Assembly (NCBI GenBank): GCA_944321865.1
Contig: CALUMZ010000016.1
Location: 1-43,200, forward strand
Direction: 5' to 3'
Length of the DNA: 43,200 bases
From: an uncultured Muribaculaceae bacterium
Lineage (GTDB): Bacteria; Bacteroidota; Bacteroidia; Bacteroidales; Muribaculaceae
Positions 32,374 to 40,444 of this stretch are shown here, one piece after another. A program made the position numbers and the translations under genes. How positions within the stretch are numbered: position 1 is the first letter of the stretch; each line of letters begins with the position of its first letter. The notes below the pieces were generated by a model. The model saw only the letters and a program-made list of their open reading frames with translations, ran no database searches and was not told where the DNA came from.

Positions 32374-32704
32374 AATTACTGTTACTCCCGATTTCTTGAG
32401 GGAATTAAAGCGGCTGTCGAAGCGTTATAGGTCTTTAAAGACGGACGTGAAAGATCTTGGTAATGAATTGGCTAAGAATCCGTTGCTCGGAACTGACCTT
32501 GGGCATCGCTTGCGCAAGGTGAGAATGTCGATTACATCAAAGGGCAAAGGCAAGAGCGGAGGAGCAAGGGTCATTACCTATACAGTGATATTGGCACAAG
32601 TAGAAGCTGAAATAAAGTTGATTACCATATACGACAAGTCGGAGCGTGAAAACATTTCCGATGCCGAATTGCTTGACATACTTCGCCGTAACGGTATCGA
32701 GTGA
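32363..32704 (+). CDS. RelE/ParE-superfamily toxin
   Basis: This 113-residue basic protein begins MNCKITVTPDFLRELKRLSK, the beta-strand plus helix opening of RelE/ParE toxins. It goes on with KNPLLGTDLGHRLRKVRMSI, GARVITYTVI and IKLITIYDKSERENISDAEL, the compact four-stranded core. The family cuts ribosome-bound mRNA (RelE branch) or inhibits gyrase (ParE branch); the lysine- and arginine-rich surface fits the mRNase branch better. The frame reaches back to 32348, but ATG 32363 makes the usual 11-base overlap with the antitoxin gene. It is convergent with the glycosyltransferase gene ending at 32740. Confidence 0.85.
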   Translation: MNCKITVTPDFLRELKRLSKRYRSLKTDVKDLGNELAKNPLLGTDLGHRLRKVRMSITSKGKGKSGGARVITYTVILAQVEAEIKLITIYDKSERENISDAELLDILRRNGIE

Positions 32705-32739
32705 TTAGCACACCCCGCCACCACCCGATGTGAACATTG

Positions 32740-33549
32740 TCAGTCGGGGATATGGTTTTTCTTGATGTATTTCACTCCTTGCAGCACATGGCGCAGCATG
32801 GGGAAGAATTTAAGGGGATTCTTCTTGCACGAACGCCAAGCAAACAGTACATAACGCAACGGGGCAGTTCCGTCCTTGTAGGCAAGGTAGATATATGCCC
32901 CATTTCCCATCAGGAATTTTGGATCGCCTGCGCATCTGTCTCCTGTGGTTGCATGGTCGTGGTGTGCTATCACATACGGAAAAAAGAACCCGCTAAGCCC
33001 TTTATTTAAAGCATCGAGTATAAACACGTCTTCTTCCCCGGCGATTAGTACCGGTGCGTTAGGCCCGAACAAAGGGTTAAATTGCACAACACCTTGTACT
33101 GATTCCCGGCGGAATGCTATTTCAAAACATGTCACATAGTACCCTTTTACGGGTTGCCGAAGGTCGAATGAATAGCTTGGGTACTGTTTTGGATAATTCT
33201 TTGAGTCGTATTTAAATGTGGCAAAGTCAAGTGTCGGGTGCGATTCAAATATCTCTATGATATGTGGAATATGGTTTGGCAGATATGTAATATCATCGTC
33301 ACCCATCAGGCAAATGTCGCCGGTGGCACAAGCTATGGCGTTGTTGCGGTTTAACGCCGCGCCTTTGCTGTGTATAGTGGAGATTTTTACATCTTCCCGG
33401 CGAAGGGCATCAGGCAATTCGGGTGCCGTGAAGTCGTCGCTTTGCTGCCACGAAATCAAGTATGTTATATTGTGCATCGGCGGCATCAACACGTTTGCCA
33501 CATTCTCGATGCGGTTGTTATATGCGCAAATTAATATTTCGAGAGTCAT
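32740..33549 (-). CDS. Glycosyltransferase family 2-like protein
   Basis: This 269-residue protein begins LEILICAYNNRIENV, the nucleotide-sugar-binding start of GT-A enzymes. The divalent-metal triad is in CLMGDDDITYLP (Asp84-Asp86), preceded by GAALNRNNAIACATGD (63-78). A GEEDVFILDAL segment near residue 175 supplies a possible catalytic acidic residue. It ends with a basic, aromatic region that could bind the membrane. Such enzymes usually build surface polysaccharide or glycolipid. Its neighbour upstream is another glycosyltransferase on the same strand (72-base gap), so the two may work on one glycan. Substrate is unknown. Confidence 0.8.
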   Translation of the reverse strand: MTLEILICAYNNRIENVANVLMPPMHNITYLISWQQSDDFTAPELPDALRREDVKISTIHSKGAALNRNNAIACATGDICLMGDDDITYLPNHIPHIIEIFESHPTLDFATFKYDSKNYPKQYPSYSFDLRQPVKGYYVTCFEIAFRRESVQGVVQFNPLFGPNAPVLIAGEEDVFILDALNKGLSGFFFPYVIAHHDHATTGDRCAGDPKFLMGNGAYIYLAYKDGTAPLRYVLFAWRSCKKNPLKFFPMLRHVLQGVKYIKKNHIPD

Positions 33550-33621
33550 TATTGCTTTTCAATAAATATTGTATTGGTAACTCGTGCAAAGATAGCTATA
33601 ATGTCCTTAAGTTTGTCGAAA

Positions 33622-34761
33622 TTATTTCAATGGTTCTGTTTTTTGCCAAAAGTCGATGTGGCGTTGAGCTACTATGCGGCTGTCGTTATGCTTCTCTACA
33701 AATTCCCGGCTCATGCGCGACAACTCGGGCAGCCGGTCGCGATGTTCCACAATCCAAGCGAGCTTGTGGTCGATGTCTCCTTCCACGAGTGGAGAGACGT
33801 TGATAATTGGTTGGCACTCATGCTCGCCGATGAAGTCGTAAAATTCGGGTTCGGCACCGCTCACGGCCACCACCCCTCGCGCCATTCCAAGCAGGGCATT
33901 GGTCGCCGGTGTGTAGGAGTATAGTTGGTCAAGATTTACATGGGCTGAGGATAGCAGGTTAAGATATTCGTTATAAGGGACATTTTCCACAACCTGCATC
34001 TCGCACAATTTTGGATAGCGGTCGCATGTGCGACGCAAGGCATCGAGCAGCCTGTCAGTCCCTTTCAGCACTATTCGATTCTTGTGCCGACCGAGGAAGA
34101 ATTTTACCTTGTCGGGAGTTTGTGTTATCAAATTAGGTTTGACCGATTGCACTTCAATTGGGATTCCCCCGTATGCAAGCCGCCCGGGAGGGATTATGCC
34201 CTCGTAGGCCTTGTAGTATTCATACAGGCACGTCATCACCCCGTCGAATCTCCGGGTTACGTAATCGGAATACCATTTCATTACTGGCAGATTCCAGTTT
34301 TCTTGCCTGTGGTATTTGCTCTCTTGCGACAGCATGTAGGGCGATGGCTCGTTCCCTATTTTGTAGTCGGAGTATTTGAATATATTCTCTTTATTGCATG
34401 CCTGCACATAAATGTAGTCGGTACCTATTGCCGACAGGTATACGTGTCGGTTGTTGCGTTTGAGGTAATCGAATACCAACCGTATTTTCCGGGGGCGCAA
34501 CTCCAAGAAAATGGGGCTTATGAGGTGTACAATGTCGTATCCCTTGAGATGCGGTAACAATTTGATGGTGTTGAGTAAATATTTCACGGCACCTATTTTC
34601 CCGGGTTGCCTTGACAATGTGATGTTGCGTCGGGTGTCCATCCATTTGCCTCCGTCAGATACCACTGTTACGTTGTGCCCCATTTCGCGCAGTGCTGCTG
34701 CGAGGCTTGCATGGAAGTTGCTGGCATCGCCCATGAAGAGTATTTTCAATTGTTGTTGCAT
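33622..34761 (-). CDS. GT-B glycosyltransferase (family 4-like)
   Basis: This 379-residue protein begins LKILFMGDASNFHASLAAALREMGHNVTVVS, a Rossmann opening of GT-B enzymes. It has a C-terminal donor-binding part with FFLGRHKNRIVLKGTDRLLDALR and MQVVENVPYNEYLNLLSSAHVNLDQLYSYTP, where the EYLNLLSSAHV helix and the later GAEPEFYDF acidic motif (E-x7-E-like) are typical of family 4. The frame allows a GTG at 34767, but the ATG at 34761 gives the usual start. A minus-strand TAATTTTG is found about 25 bases upstream. It probably transfers a sugar in the surface-glycan pathway with the next gene. Confidence 0.75.
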   Translation of the reverse strand: MQQQLKILFMGDASNFHASLAAALREMGHNVTVVSDGGKWMDTRRNITLSRQPGKIGAVKYLLNTIKLLPHLKGYDIVHLISPIFLELRPRKIRLVFDYLKRNNRHVYLSAIGTDYIYVQACNKENIFKYSDYKIGNEPSPYMLSQESKYHRQENWNLPVMKWYSDYVTRRFDGVMTCLYEYYKAYEGIIPPGRLAYGGIPIEVQSVKPNLITQTPDKVKFFLGRHKNRIVLKGTDRLLDALRRTCDRYPKLCEMQVVENVPYNEYLNLLSSAHVNLDQLYSYTPATNALLGMARGVVAVSGAEPEFYDFIGEHECQPIINVSPLVEGDIDHKLAWIVEHRDRLPELSRMSREFVEKHNDSRIVAQRHIDFWQKTEPLK

Positions 34762-34863
34762 CGGCACATTGGTGTTTTGCAGGCAAAATTACTCAAAATG
34801 TCGGTGCCGGCCGGCAATAATTCACTATTTTTGTGACGTAACTCAATATTGCCCTTCTACGAC

Positions 34864-34894
34864 TTGTTTATGTGATATAAGATTAATAACTTTA
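34864..34894 (+). promoter_or_regulatory. Promoter of the three-gene AT-rich cassette
   Basis: TTG (34864-34866) is followed after 20 bases by TAACTTTA (34887-34894), one change from TAnnTTTG, 17 bases before ATG 34912. It supports a separate transcription unit for the cassette. Confidence 0.5.
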
Positions 34895-34911
34895 CGATAA
34901 AAACAAGATAC

Positions 34912-35301
34912 ATGGCTATGGTTGAAATTTTAACTCTTTGTGAATATGCATCAGAACACGGAGGACGACTTACTATAATTGACACATTTGATGCTATTGG
35001 TGCTACAAAATTTCCTTGGAGAGCATATTTCTATGTAGCCACAAGAATCGGTATTACACATGATTTTGCTGATTATAAAACAATAACATTAAGAATTCTT
35101 TCTTTAGCCAGACCAAATAAAATCGTTTTTGAAACATCTAATAAGTTCGATCCACCCAAAAAAACGGGGAAAATTAATTTAGTAGCAGGTTTCAAAGGAT
35201 TAATTTTCGAGAATGCGGGTGATTATAGCTTTCGCATTTATTTAGATGATGATATGATTGCGGAATGCTTGTTTAAAGTTATTCTTAAAGAAAATGGGTA
35301 A
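34912..35301 (+). CDS. DUF6941-like protein (first gene of the cassette)
   Basis: This 129-residue protein begins MAMVEILTLCEYASEHGGRL. That opening, followed by TIIDTFDAIGATKFPW, RAYFYVATRIGI and later INLVAGFKGLIFENAGDYSF, resembles DUF6941, in which LTLCD/E and .LTI..... introduce a beta-sandwich. No catalytic motif is visible; a binding or scaffold role is plausible. It is the first gene of a cassette: the next frame starts within its final codons (ATG 35294 against stop 35299-35301). The gene is AT-rich and lies between two glycosyltransferase clusters, an insertion-like position. Family assignment is by resemblance and is not certain. Confidence 0.55.
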   Translation: MAMVEILTLCEYASEHGGRLTIIDTFDAIGATKFPWRAYFYVATRIGITHDFADYKTITLRILSLARPNKIVFETSNKFDPPKKTGKINLVAGFKGLIFENAGDYSFRIYLDDDMIAECLFKVILKENG

Positions 35302-35731
35302 CATGGATTACATTGAAGATTACGATGGAATGAGTGCGGTATCCTCGATAGAAAGAGAATACAAGGGAAGCCCGGCAATATTCCTATTTTCCTCCTCTGT
35401 GTCTGCTGTAACAAAAGACGGGGTGTCACAGAAAATTGACTCAAATGGGATTGACAATGCCGCAACCTTTTCCCAGAACCTTAAGTACTGGAACAAGGAA
35501 ACTTGTTTCATTTCAACAAATAATTTCGATAATTCTTATTTCTTGGAAATTGTGAATATGGGGGTAGAGGCTGTTCCTTTTATTATTGAAGAATTAAAGA
35601 AAGGACCGACACCTTTAGTTCATGCTTTAGATAAAATTTTTCCGAATGTTGTAAAATATGAAGGCTTTGTAAGCCTGAAAGATGCTTGTGACAAATGGCT
35701 TTCGATACTCCAACAAACCGTAAATCATTGA
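35294..35731 (+). CDS. Small HEAT-like protein of unknown function (second gene of the cassette)
   Basis: This 145-residue protein has a polar, variable N-terminus (about 1-60) and then a recognisable C-terminal half. FSQNLKYWNKETCFIS is followed by FLEIVNMGVEAVPFIIEELK and TPLVHALDKIFPN, ending with a helix containing DACDKWLSIL. The pattern W...T.F.S, then I..MG..A.P.I..EL...P....AL..I, is one I have seen in small bacterial proteins encoded before DUF7689-type genes; it resembles one HEAT-like helix pair. No function is known. It overlaps the first gene by eight bases and the third by 37 bases, so the three are translationally coupled. An alternative start is ATG 35303. Confidence 0.65.
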   Translation: MGNMDYIEDYDGMSAVSSIEREYKGSPAIFLFSSSVSAVTKDGVSQKIDSNGIDNAATFSQNLKYWNKETCFISTNNFDNSYFLEIVNMGVEAVPFIIEELKKGPTPLVHALDKIFPNVVKYEGFVSLKDACDKWLSILQQTVNH

Positions 35732-36276
35732 TTGACATATTCCCGGATCTTGCCAAAGACTCGAATTTTAAAATTCTTAGCGATTGCTCTTATACATATA
35801 ACTGCATAGCGTGGGCTATGGGGTATGACGATAGGTGGGTAGATGTTTCTACGGCTCCGGGACATTGGTGGCCGTCAGGTGTTGTCAAGAATCTTACGCC
35901 AAAGGCGTTAATTGCTGCATTTGAGGCTGAAGGCTTTGAATTGTCAGATAATTGTATGCCGGAAACCGGTTATTCCAAAGTTGTGTTATACAAGAAAGCT
36001 GATTCTGAAGAATGGACTCATGCCGCACGAATAATAACGGCAGACATAGAGTATAGCAAATTTGGGCCTGCATGGGACGGACAACATTCTCATAACGTTT
36101 TGTGCAATACTTCTTCCGGTCAAGAGCATCAGTCTTATGGAGTTGCTTATGCTTATATGAAACGAGGAAATACAGCAGAGCATAGGAAATGTGTGACAGG
36201 CAAGATGACTGTTAATATTGATAATTTGAATAAACTTATAGCTCAATTGGGTGATATTTTAACAAGTAAAGTATAA
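35695..36276 (+). CDS. DUF7689-like protein with a papain-like Cys-His signature (third gene of the cassette)
   Basis: This 193-residue protein has YNCIAWAMG (35-43, Cys37) in its first helix and TGYSKVVLYKKADSEEWTHAAR (91-112, His109). EYSKFGPAWDGQHSHNV (119-135, His131 and His133) follows. A Cys at a helix start, then GxxKVVLY and a His in a THAAR strand followed by SKxG, is the order in NlpC/P60-like and other papain-fold proteins, so a cysteine peptidase, amidase or related effector is possible. Helix and tryptophan motifs GHWWPSGVV (56-64) are typical of DUF7689. The C-terminal third is hydrophilic. The start overlaps the previous gene by 37 bases. Neighbours and AT-rich composition suggest a mobile, functionally coupled unit. 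Activity is inference. Confidence 0.65.
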   Translation: MAFDTPTNRKSLIDIFPDLAKDSNFKILSDCSYTYNCIAWAMGYDDRWVDVSTAPGHWWPSGVVKNLTPKALIAAFEAEGFELSDNCMPETGYSKVVLYKKADSEEWTHAARIITADIEYSKFGPAWDGQHSHNVLCNTSSGQEHQSYGVAYAYMKRGNTAEHRKCVTGKMTVNIDNLNKLIAQLGDILTSKV

Positions 36277-36293
36277 TGCGCATGCTTATATTG

Positions 36294-36315
36294 CACTTTA
36301 TGACATAATAAAGTG
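36294..36315 (+). terminator. Hairpin after the three-gene cassette
   Basis: CACTTTAT (36294-36301) pairs with ATAAAGTG (36308-36315) around GACATA. It lies 17 bases after the last stop but lacks a clear U-tract, so it is a weak terminator candidate. Confidence 0.4.
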
Positions 36316-36391
36316 AGTAGTTGCGCTCTGTAATTATAGAAACAATTATGGATAAGTTACAGAACAAAGATGGCTATTTAAAGAAACAGTC

Positions 36392-37327
36392 ATGGTTTCG
36401 ATAATAATACCGGTATATAACCGTGCCGACTTGGTGGTGCGAACGTTGCAGTCGGTGCTGGCGCAAACGTTGCGTCCGCTCGAGGTGGTGCTTGTCGATA
36501 ACAATTCAACCGATGACACACTTTCGGTATTGCAGGATTTCAAGACCAAGCACGATGCTCCCGATTTCAGGGTGACAGTGGCGACGGAACCGCAGCCGGG
36601 TGCCGCCCGTGCCCGTAACCTCGGGGCACAATTGTCGCATGGCGAGTGGCTGCTGTTTTTCGATAGTGATGATACTTTGGAACCCGATGCCGTGGAGTGC
36701 TTTTTTAAAGTTGCCGAAGATAGTAATGCCGATATTGTAACCGGTAGAGCCGACAGACTGAATTTGAATGGCACGAAGGGCAAAACGCCGTTTTATAAGG
36801 ATAATTTGCTTGTCAATAATATGTTTCATTCATCGATATGCCCGTCTAACAGCCTGCTGTCGAGGTCGTTGTGCGAGCGTGTGGGATGGTGGAATGCCGA
36901 ATTGCGTGCGTGGGACGACTGGGAATTTGCCATGCGCATGTTGCTTGAGAATCCGGTTGTGGCATTTTGCGACGATACAATAAAAATACACATTTTTTTA
37001 CAGCGGCAGTCGATAACGGGAACGGAATTTTCGTCCAAGGCCGGCACGTGGGAGGCTGCCATTGATGCTGTGGAACGAGCCGTGAGGCAAGCCGTGGATT
37101 TACCCAATCGGGAACGGTTGTTGAAGTATATCGATTTCAGGCGTGTTGCTCTGTCGGGGGCATACATTGGAGAGGGGCGGCGCGACCTTGCGCGGCCGCT
37201 TTTTGAGAAGGCTTACAACAATGTGCGTCACGACCGCACGGCCCGTTGGCTCTACCCGTTACTGCGCAGCTACATTGCCGCCGGAGGCCGCGGGGCTTCG
37301 CACATCGTCAAGCGGCTTGTGAAGTGA
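36392..37327 (+). CDS. Glycosyltransferase family 2
   Basis: This 311-residue protein begins MVSIIIPVYNRADLVVRTLQ. The GT2 core has VLVDNNSTDDT (33-43), GAARARNLGAQLSHGEWLLF and the metal-binding FFDSDDTLEPDA (89-100, DSDD at 91-94). WNAELRAWDDWEFAMR supplies the ED-like acid/base region. The C-terminal 90 residues are basic helices without a membrane span, so the enzyme is probably peripheral. It likely adds a sugar to a surface glycan, like the glycosyltransferases at 32740 and 33622, which lie on the other side of the three-gene cassette and on the opposite strand. It starts at ATG 36392 with no clear SD. Confidence 0.85.
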   Translation: MVSIIIPVYNRADLVVRTLQSVLAQTLRPLEVVLVDNNSTDDTLSVLQDFKTKHDAPDFRVTVATEPQPGAARARNLGAQLSHGEWLLFFDSDDTLEPDAVECFFKVAEDSNADIVTGRADRLNLNGTKGKTPFYKDNLLVNNMFHSSICPSNSLLSRSLCERVGWWNAELRAWDDWEFAMRMLLENPVVAFCDDTIKIHIFLQRQSITGTEFSSKAGTWEAAIDAVERAVRQAVDLPNRERLLKYIDFRRVALSGAYIGEGRRDLARPLFEKAYNNVRHDRTARWLYPLLRSYIAAGGRGASHIVKRLVK

Positions 37328-37343
37328 GTTCCCCATCCCCAAT

Positions 37344-37721
37344 TCAGAGCGGACGCACGGTGTTGTTGCGGTTGACTGCCGTGACTCCTTCGACGGCCCG
37401 GAAGTACCTTATGGCTTCGTTCACGTCTTTCCCATCGGGAATTACCAATGCCACGCCGTTGAGGTTCTCGTAACGGTAGATTATTTCCGCACCATATTTT
37501 TCGGCTGCTTCAAGTAGAGGGGCTTCGCCTGTCTCTGCGTTGTACATTATTATTAGTGTCCTGCTTGTGCGCTTACTGTGGTTTGGTTCCATTTTTTGCG
37601 GCAAAGGTTGTGAGATAGTCGAATTGTTTTCAACAATCTCGCTTTTATGCGATTTGCATGAATTTAACGGCATCATTGATGCCGTTATCAATATTATTGT
37701 AAATGCTATATTGTTTCTCAT
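37344..37721 (-). CDS. Lipoprotein with an inhibitor-I9/propeptide-like domain
   Basis: This 125-residue lipoprotein has a signal peptide and lipobox LNSC (lipidated Cys22), then a Ser/Thr-rich linker (to about 52). A small domain follows: RTLIIMYNAETGEAPLLEAA, EKYGAEIIYRYENLNGVALV and DGKDVNEAIRYFRAVEGVTA, ending VNRNNTVRPL. The order strand, helix, strand with GA.I.Y.Y..LNG.A, then helix and V..V..V is that of the subtilisin propeptide/I9 fold. No protease is encoded nearby, so it may inhibit or chaperone a protease in trans. Its start overlaps the shikimate kinase stop by four bases (ATGA), so the two share a transcript. Assignment is by fold pattern only. Confidence 0.6.
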   Translation of the reverse strand: MRNNIAFTIILITASMMPLNSCKSHKSEIVENNSTISQPLPQKMEPNHSKRTSRTLIIMYNAETGEAPLLEAAEKYGAEIIYRYENLNGVALVIPDGKDVNEAIRYFRAVEGVTAVNRNNTVRPL

Positions 37722-38281
37722 AATTGTTCTTTATTGGTTTGTTCTCTGGTAAGTATTATTTGGGCGAGCTGCCGCGCCGTCTGTATGGTTTCGGCCTTGT
37801 TGAGCAGGTGTGTTGCATTGAAGTGTACCGCGGCGCGGGTGTAGTGCGGCAGCCTCCCGGCCAGCCCATTGCGCACGAAATCAAGCAATTCCTTGTCGCT
37901 CTTGCCGGCAATCAGGGGGCGCTTGGTGCGCGAGCCGGGGAGTGCAAGCCTCAAGGCAAGAATTTCTACCGGTACGTCAAGGTAAATGGTCAGCCCGCGG
38001 GCCAGCATGAAATCCATGTTGTCGAAGTGGCACGGCGTGCCACCGCCGCAAGCCACAATCACGTCTTGGAACTCGGCAACCTCGCGCAGGGTGTTTCGCT
38101 CGATGATTCTGAACCCGTCTTCGCCGCGACTGTCGAATATCTGCCTCACTGTGGCGTGGTATCGTTCCTCGATGTATTTGTCAAGGTCGATGAATTCACG
38201 TTTAAGCTCCCCGGCAAGTTGTCGTCCGAGCGAACTCTTGCCGCTGCCCATGTATCCTATCAAGAAAACCGGTCTGTTCAT
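37718..38281 (-). CDS. aroK: Shikimate kinase
   Basis: This 187-residue P-loop kinase phosphorylates shikimate at the 3-hydroxyl in chorismate synthesis. The Walker A loop is GYMGSGKSS (9-17). FIDLDKYIEE (about 30-39) and DSRGEDGFRIIER (49-61) hold the shikimate-binding Asp and Arg. VIVACGGGTPC is the GGGT loop, and SRTKRPLI is part of the lid. It has a slightly long C-terminal helix (LAQIILTREQTNKEQL). It is divergent from RNase H; a minus-strand TATTTTTG (38308-38315) lies 27 bases before its ATG. It is coupled to the I9-like lipoprotein by ATGA, a pairing of unrelated functions. Confidence 0.95.
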   Translation of the reverse strand: MNRPVFLIGYMGSGKSSLGRQLAGELKREFIDLDKYIEERYHATVRQIFDSRGEDGFRIIERNTLREVAEFQDVIVACGGGTPCHFDNMDFMLARGLTIYLDVPVEILALRLALPGSRTKRPLIAGKSDKELLDFVRNGLAGRLPHYTRAAVHFNATHLLNKAETIQTARQLAQIILTREQTNKEQL

Positions 38282-38307
38282 ATTTTGCCACTACATATTA
38301 ATTCCCC

Positions 38308-38335
38308 CAAAAATAAGGAAAAAATATTAACTTTG
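38308..38335. promoter_or_regulatory. Divergent -7 boxes between aroK and RNase H
   Basis: The minus strand reads TATTTTTG (38308-38315) toward aroK, and the plus strand TAACTTTG (38328-38335) toward RNase H, both matching TAnnTTTG. The two promoters are back to back with only 12 bases between the boxes, so polymerases would compete for the region. Confidence 0.5.
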
Positions 38336-38373
38336 CCGAAAAATGCACACGTAAAAAAGCAAGCGACAAGGCA

Positions 38374-39024
38374 ATGGCTAACAAGTTTAAATGGTATGTG
38401 GTGTGGGTTGGCGACCATCCCGGTATTTATGATTCGTGGGAGGAATGCAAGTTGCAGGTCGAACGTTATCCCGGAGCACGGTATAAAAGTTTCTCATCGC
38501 GCGAGGAGGCTGTTGCCGCTTTCCGTGGCGACAATTCGGCGCAGATGGGCATCTTGCGTAGTATAGTCGGAGGAATTGGCAGCCGCCCGGTGGTTAATTA
38601 TGAGGCGTTCCCTGAAATAATTTCCGACAGCCTTGCTGTGGATGCTGCTTGCAGCGGCAACCCGGGAGTGATGGAATACCGTGGCGTGTGGGTTGCCACA
38701 GGCGAAGAAGCTTTTCGCAAAGGTCCTTTCCCTAATGCCACTAATAATATAGGAGAATTCCTTGCCATTGTTCACGGGCTTGCATTGTTGAAGCAGATGG
38801 GGCGTTCCGACATGCCTATATATAGCGACAGTCGCACCGGGCAGGCATGGGTGCGTGACCGACGTTGCAAGACTACATTGCAGCGCAATGAAGGTAATGC
38901 CAAGTTGTTTGAGATAGTGGAACGAGCCGAAAGATGGCTTGAAAATAATACATATCATAACAGAATTATAAAATGGAATACCGAGGAGTGGGGGGAAATT
39001 CCCGCCGACTTCGGAAGGAAGTGA
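38374..39024 (+). CDS. Ribonuclease HI with N-terminal viroplasmin domain
   Basis: This 216-residue enzyme cuts RNA in RNA-DNA hybrids. The N-terminal domain (1-50, KFKWYVVWVGDHPGIYDSWE and FSSREEAVAAF) is a viroplasmin-type hybrid-binding module common in Bacteroidetes. The catalytic residues are Asp90 (LAVDAACSGNPG), Glu128 (NNIGEFLAIVHG), Asp152 (IYSDSRTG) and Asp212 (near the C-terminus, IPADFGRK). Length is typical. It lies 10 bases before the zinc-ribbon gene, so it may share its transcript. Confidence 0.9.
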   Translation: MANKFKWYVVWVGDHPGIYDSWEECKLQVERYPGARYKSFSSREEAVAAFRGDNSAQMGILRSIVGGIGSRPVVNYEAFPEIISDSLAVDAACSGNPGVMEYRGVWVATGEEAFRKGPFPNATNNIGEFLAIVHGLALLKQMGRSDMPIYSDSRTGQAWVRDRRCKTTLQRNEGNAKLFEIVERAERWLENNTYHNRIIKWNTEEWGEIPADFGRK

Positions 39025-39034
39025 TACAATAACA

Positions 39035-40435
39035 ATGGCTGACAATAAATGCAAGGAATGCGGCAGCATACTGCGGCCGGGTGATATAAGATGCCACAAT
39101 TGTGGGGCGGCGGTGAGTGAAAATGTGCGCCGTTGTCCCGAGTGCGGTAAATTGATTCCGGTGAAATCGGTTTTTTGCCCGTGTTGTGGTAAAATGGTAT
39201 GGAATGACATGGCCGAGCAACCTGTACCATCTTCTCAAGACGGAACCCCGGATTATGATTTGCCCGAAAGTGCCGCCGAAGGCATAACCGACGATGCCTC
39301 TGCAATTAATGTTACGCGCGACCGGCGCCGTGGCATGCGCAATCGCATAATTACTATTGTGCTTGTGGCTGTGGTGCTGTGCTTTGCCGGATATGCGATT
39401 TACGACTGGGGGGGTGGCGGCGGTGCCTCTTCAAATCCATACAAGGAGCTGACGGGCATTGACACTACGGCCACACCTGAACCTGAGCGCATGAATATAG
39501 TGGAGGCCTCGGAGATATATGGCAATACAATGGTCCATGACAACCGCATTGGCGACAAATCTACGTTTGGGGCTGCTGCATACACGTTGAGGAACGGTGT
39601 CCCTCTGATTGTGGGTATAAATTATTTTTCCGATGAGAAACAGCGATCGTTTTTTAAGCTCACGCAACTGCACAAGATTAACGGTGCATGGCGCTGTGGT
39701 GAAGAAACATTGCGGTATGATGACATGGGGCTGCTTGTAATGGAGCGTGATATGTTGAAATTGTCGGGAGAAAATATCCCACGTTTTGAAGTAATTGACG
39801 GGAAGACATATTTTTACTTCGTTTATCTTGTCAAACCCCGCCAAAGTGTGCTTGCCTCGGTCGATAAATGTAATCTGAAGTTGTCGCTTTTCAATGTCGA
39901 GTCGACCGATATAATCCAACTCGATTATGAGTGTGAGCCGGTTGTGTCGGGAGGTTCTACTCTTTATTATGGCGAGGTGGTGAATCCCCGCGAAACTCCC
40001 GAATTCGAATTCTTGAGCGGTGAATTGTCGCGCTTGCCCATAGTTTACCGGCCATCGGCCGAAGAAATTGAAATGGCTTCACCCGGCAATGCTTCACGCC
40101 GGTGGCAAGCCGATAACGATTCTCTCGTCGGTCAATTGCGTAGTGGCCGGCAAGAAGTTACGTTCTCAATGTTGCATTATGGTTCCCCATTGTTCTCACG
40201 TGGGGATGTCGACTTGGATTCAAAAGTTTCCACTGAGACGTATGTCTTTTATGTGACACATTCCGGTACTGTCTTTGGGTGCAACATGATTACAAAGAAA
40301 TTTTTTATAGCCTATGTCGATGCCCGTGGCGCAGTTCCGCAAATTGAAATTAACAGCAACGGCACGTTGCATGTTATGGCATCGGGGCTTGATTTTGATT
40401 TTGACCCCGCCACAGGGCGTGCAATGCTAAACTAA
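39035..40435 (+). CDS. Double zinc-ribbon membrane protein with extracytoplasmic domain
   Basis: This 466-residue protein begins with four CxxC pairs: CKEC (6-9), CHNC (20-23), CPEC (34-37) and CPCC (48-51). They form two zinc ribbons of the kind found in bacterial membrane-linked regulators. A linker leads to one membrane span (about 103-122, IITIVLVAVVLCFAGYAIYDW). A glycine-rich stretch follows (GGGGGASS), then a 330-residue domain of beta-strands. No enzyme motif is visible. The layout suggests a cytoplasmic zinc ribbon sensing or scaffolding a signal linked to an outward-facing domain. It follows RNase H after 10 bases and is followed after nine bases by the small tail-anchored protein. 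I recognise no named family. Confidence 0.75.
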   Translation: MADNKCKECGSILRPGDIRCHNCGAAVSENVRRCPECGKLIPVKSVFCPCCGKMVWNDMAEQPVPSSQDGTPDYDLPESAAEGITDDASAINVTRDRRRGMRNRIITIVLVAVVLCFAGYAIYDWGGGGGASSNPYKELTGIDTTATPEPERMNIVEASEIYGNTMVHDNRIGDKSTFGAAAYTLRNGVPLIVGINYFSDEKQRSFFKLTQLHKINGAWRCGEETLRYDDMGLLVMERDMLKLSGENIPRFEVIDGKTYFYFVYLVKPRQSVLASVDKCNLKLSLFNVESTDIIQLDYECEPVVSGGSTLYYGEVVNPRETPEFEFLSGELSRLPIVYRPSAEEIEMASPGNASRRWQADNDSLVGQLRSGRQEVTFSMLHYGSPLFSRGDVDLDSKVSTETYVFYVTHSGTVFGCNMITKKFFIAYVDARGAVPQIEINSNGTLHVMASGLDFDFDPATGRAMLN

Positions 40436-40444
40436 CTTTAGGAT

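Noticed and set aside
37724..38566. 280-codon plus-strand frame
   Set aside because: Antisense to aroK and overlapping RNase H; both of those show clear catalytic motifs.
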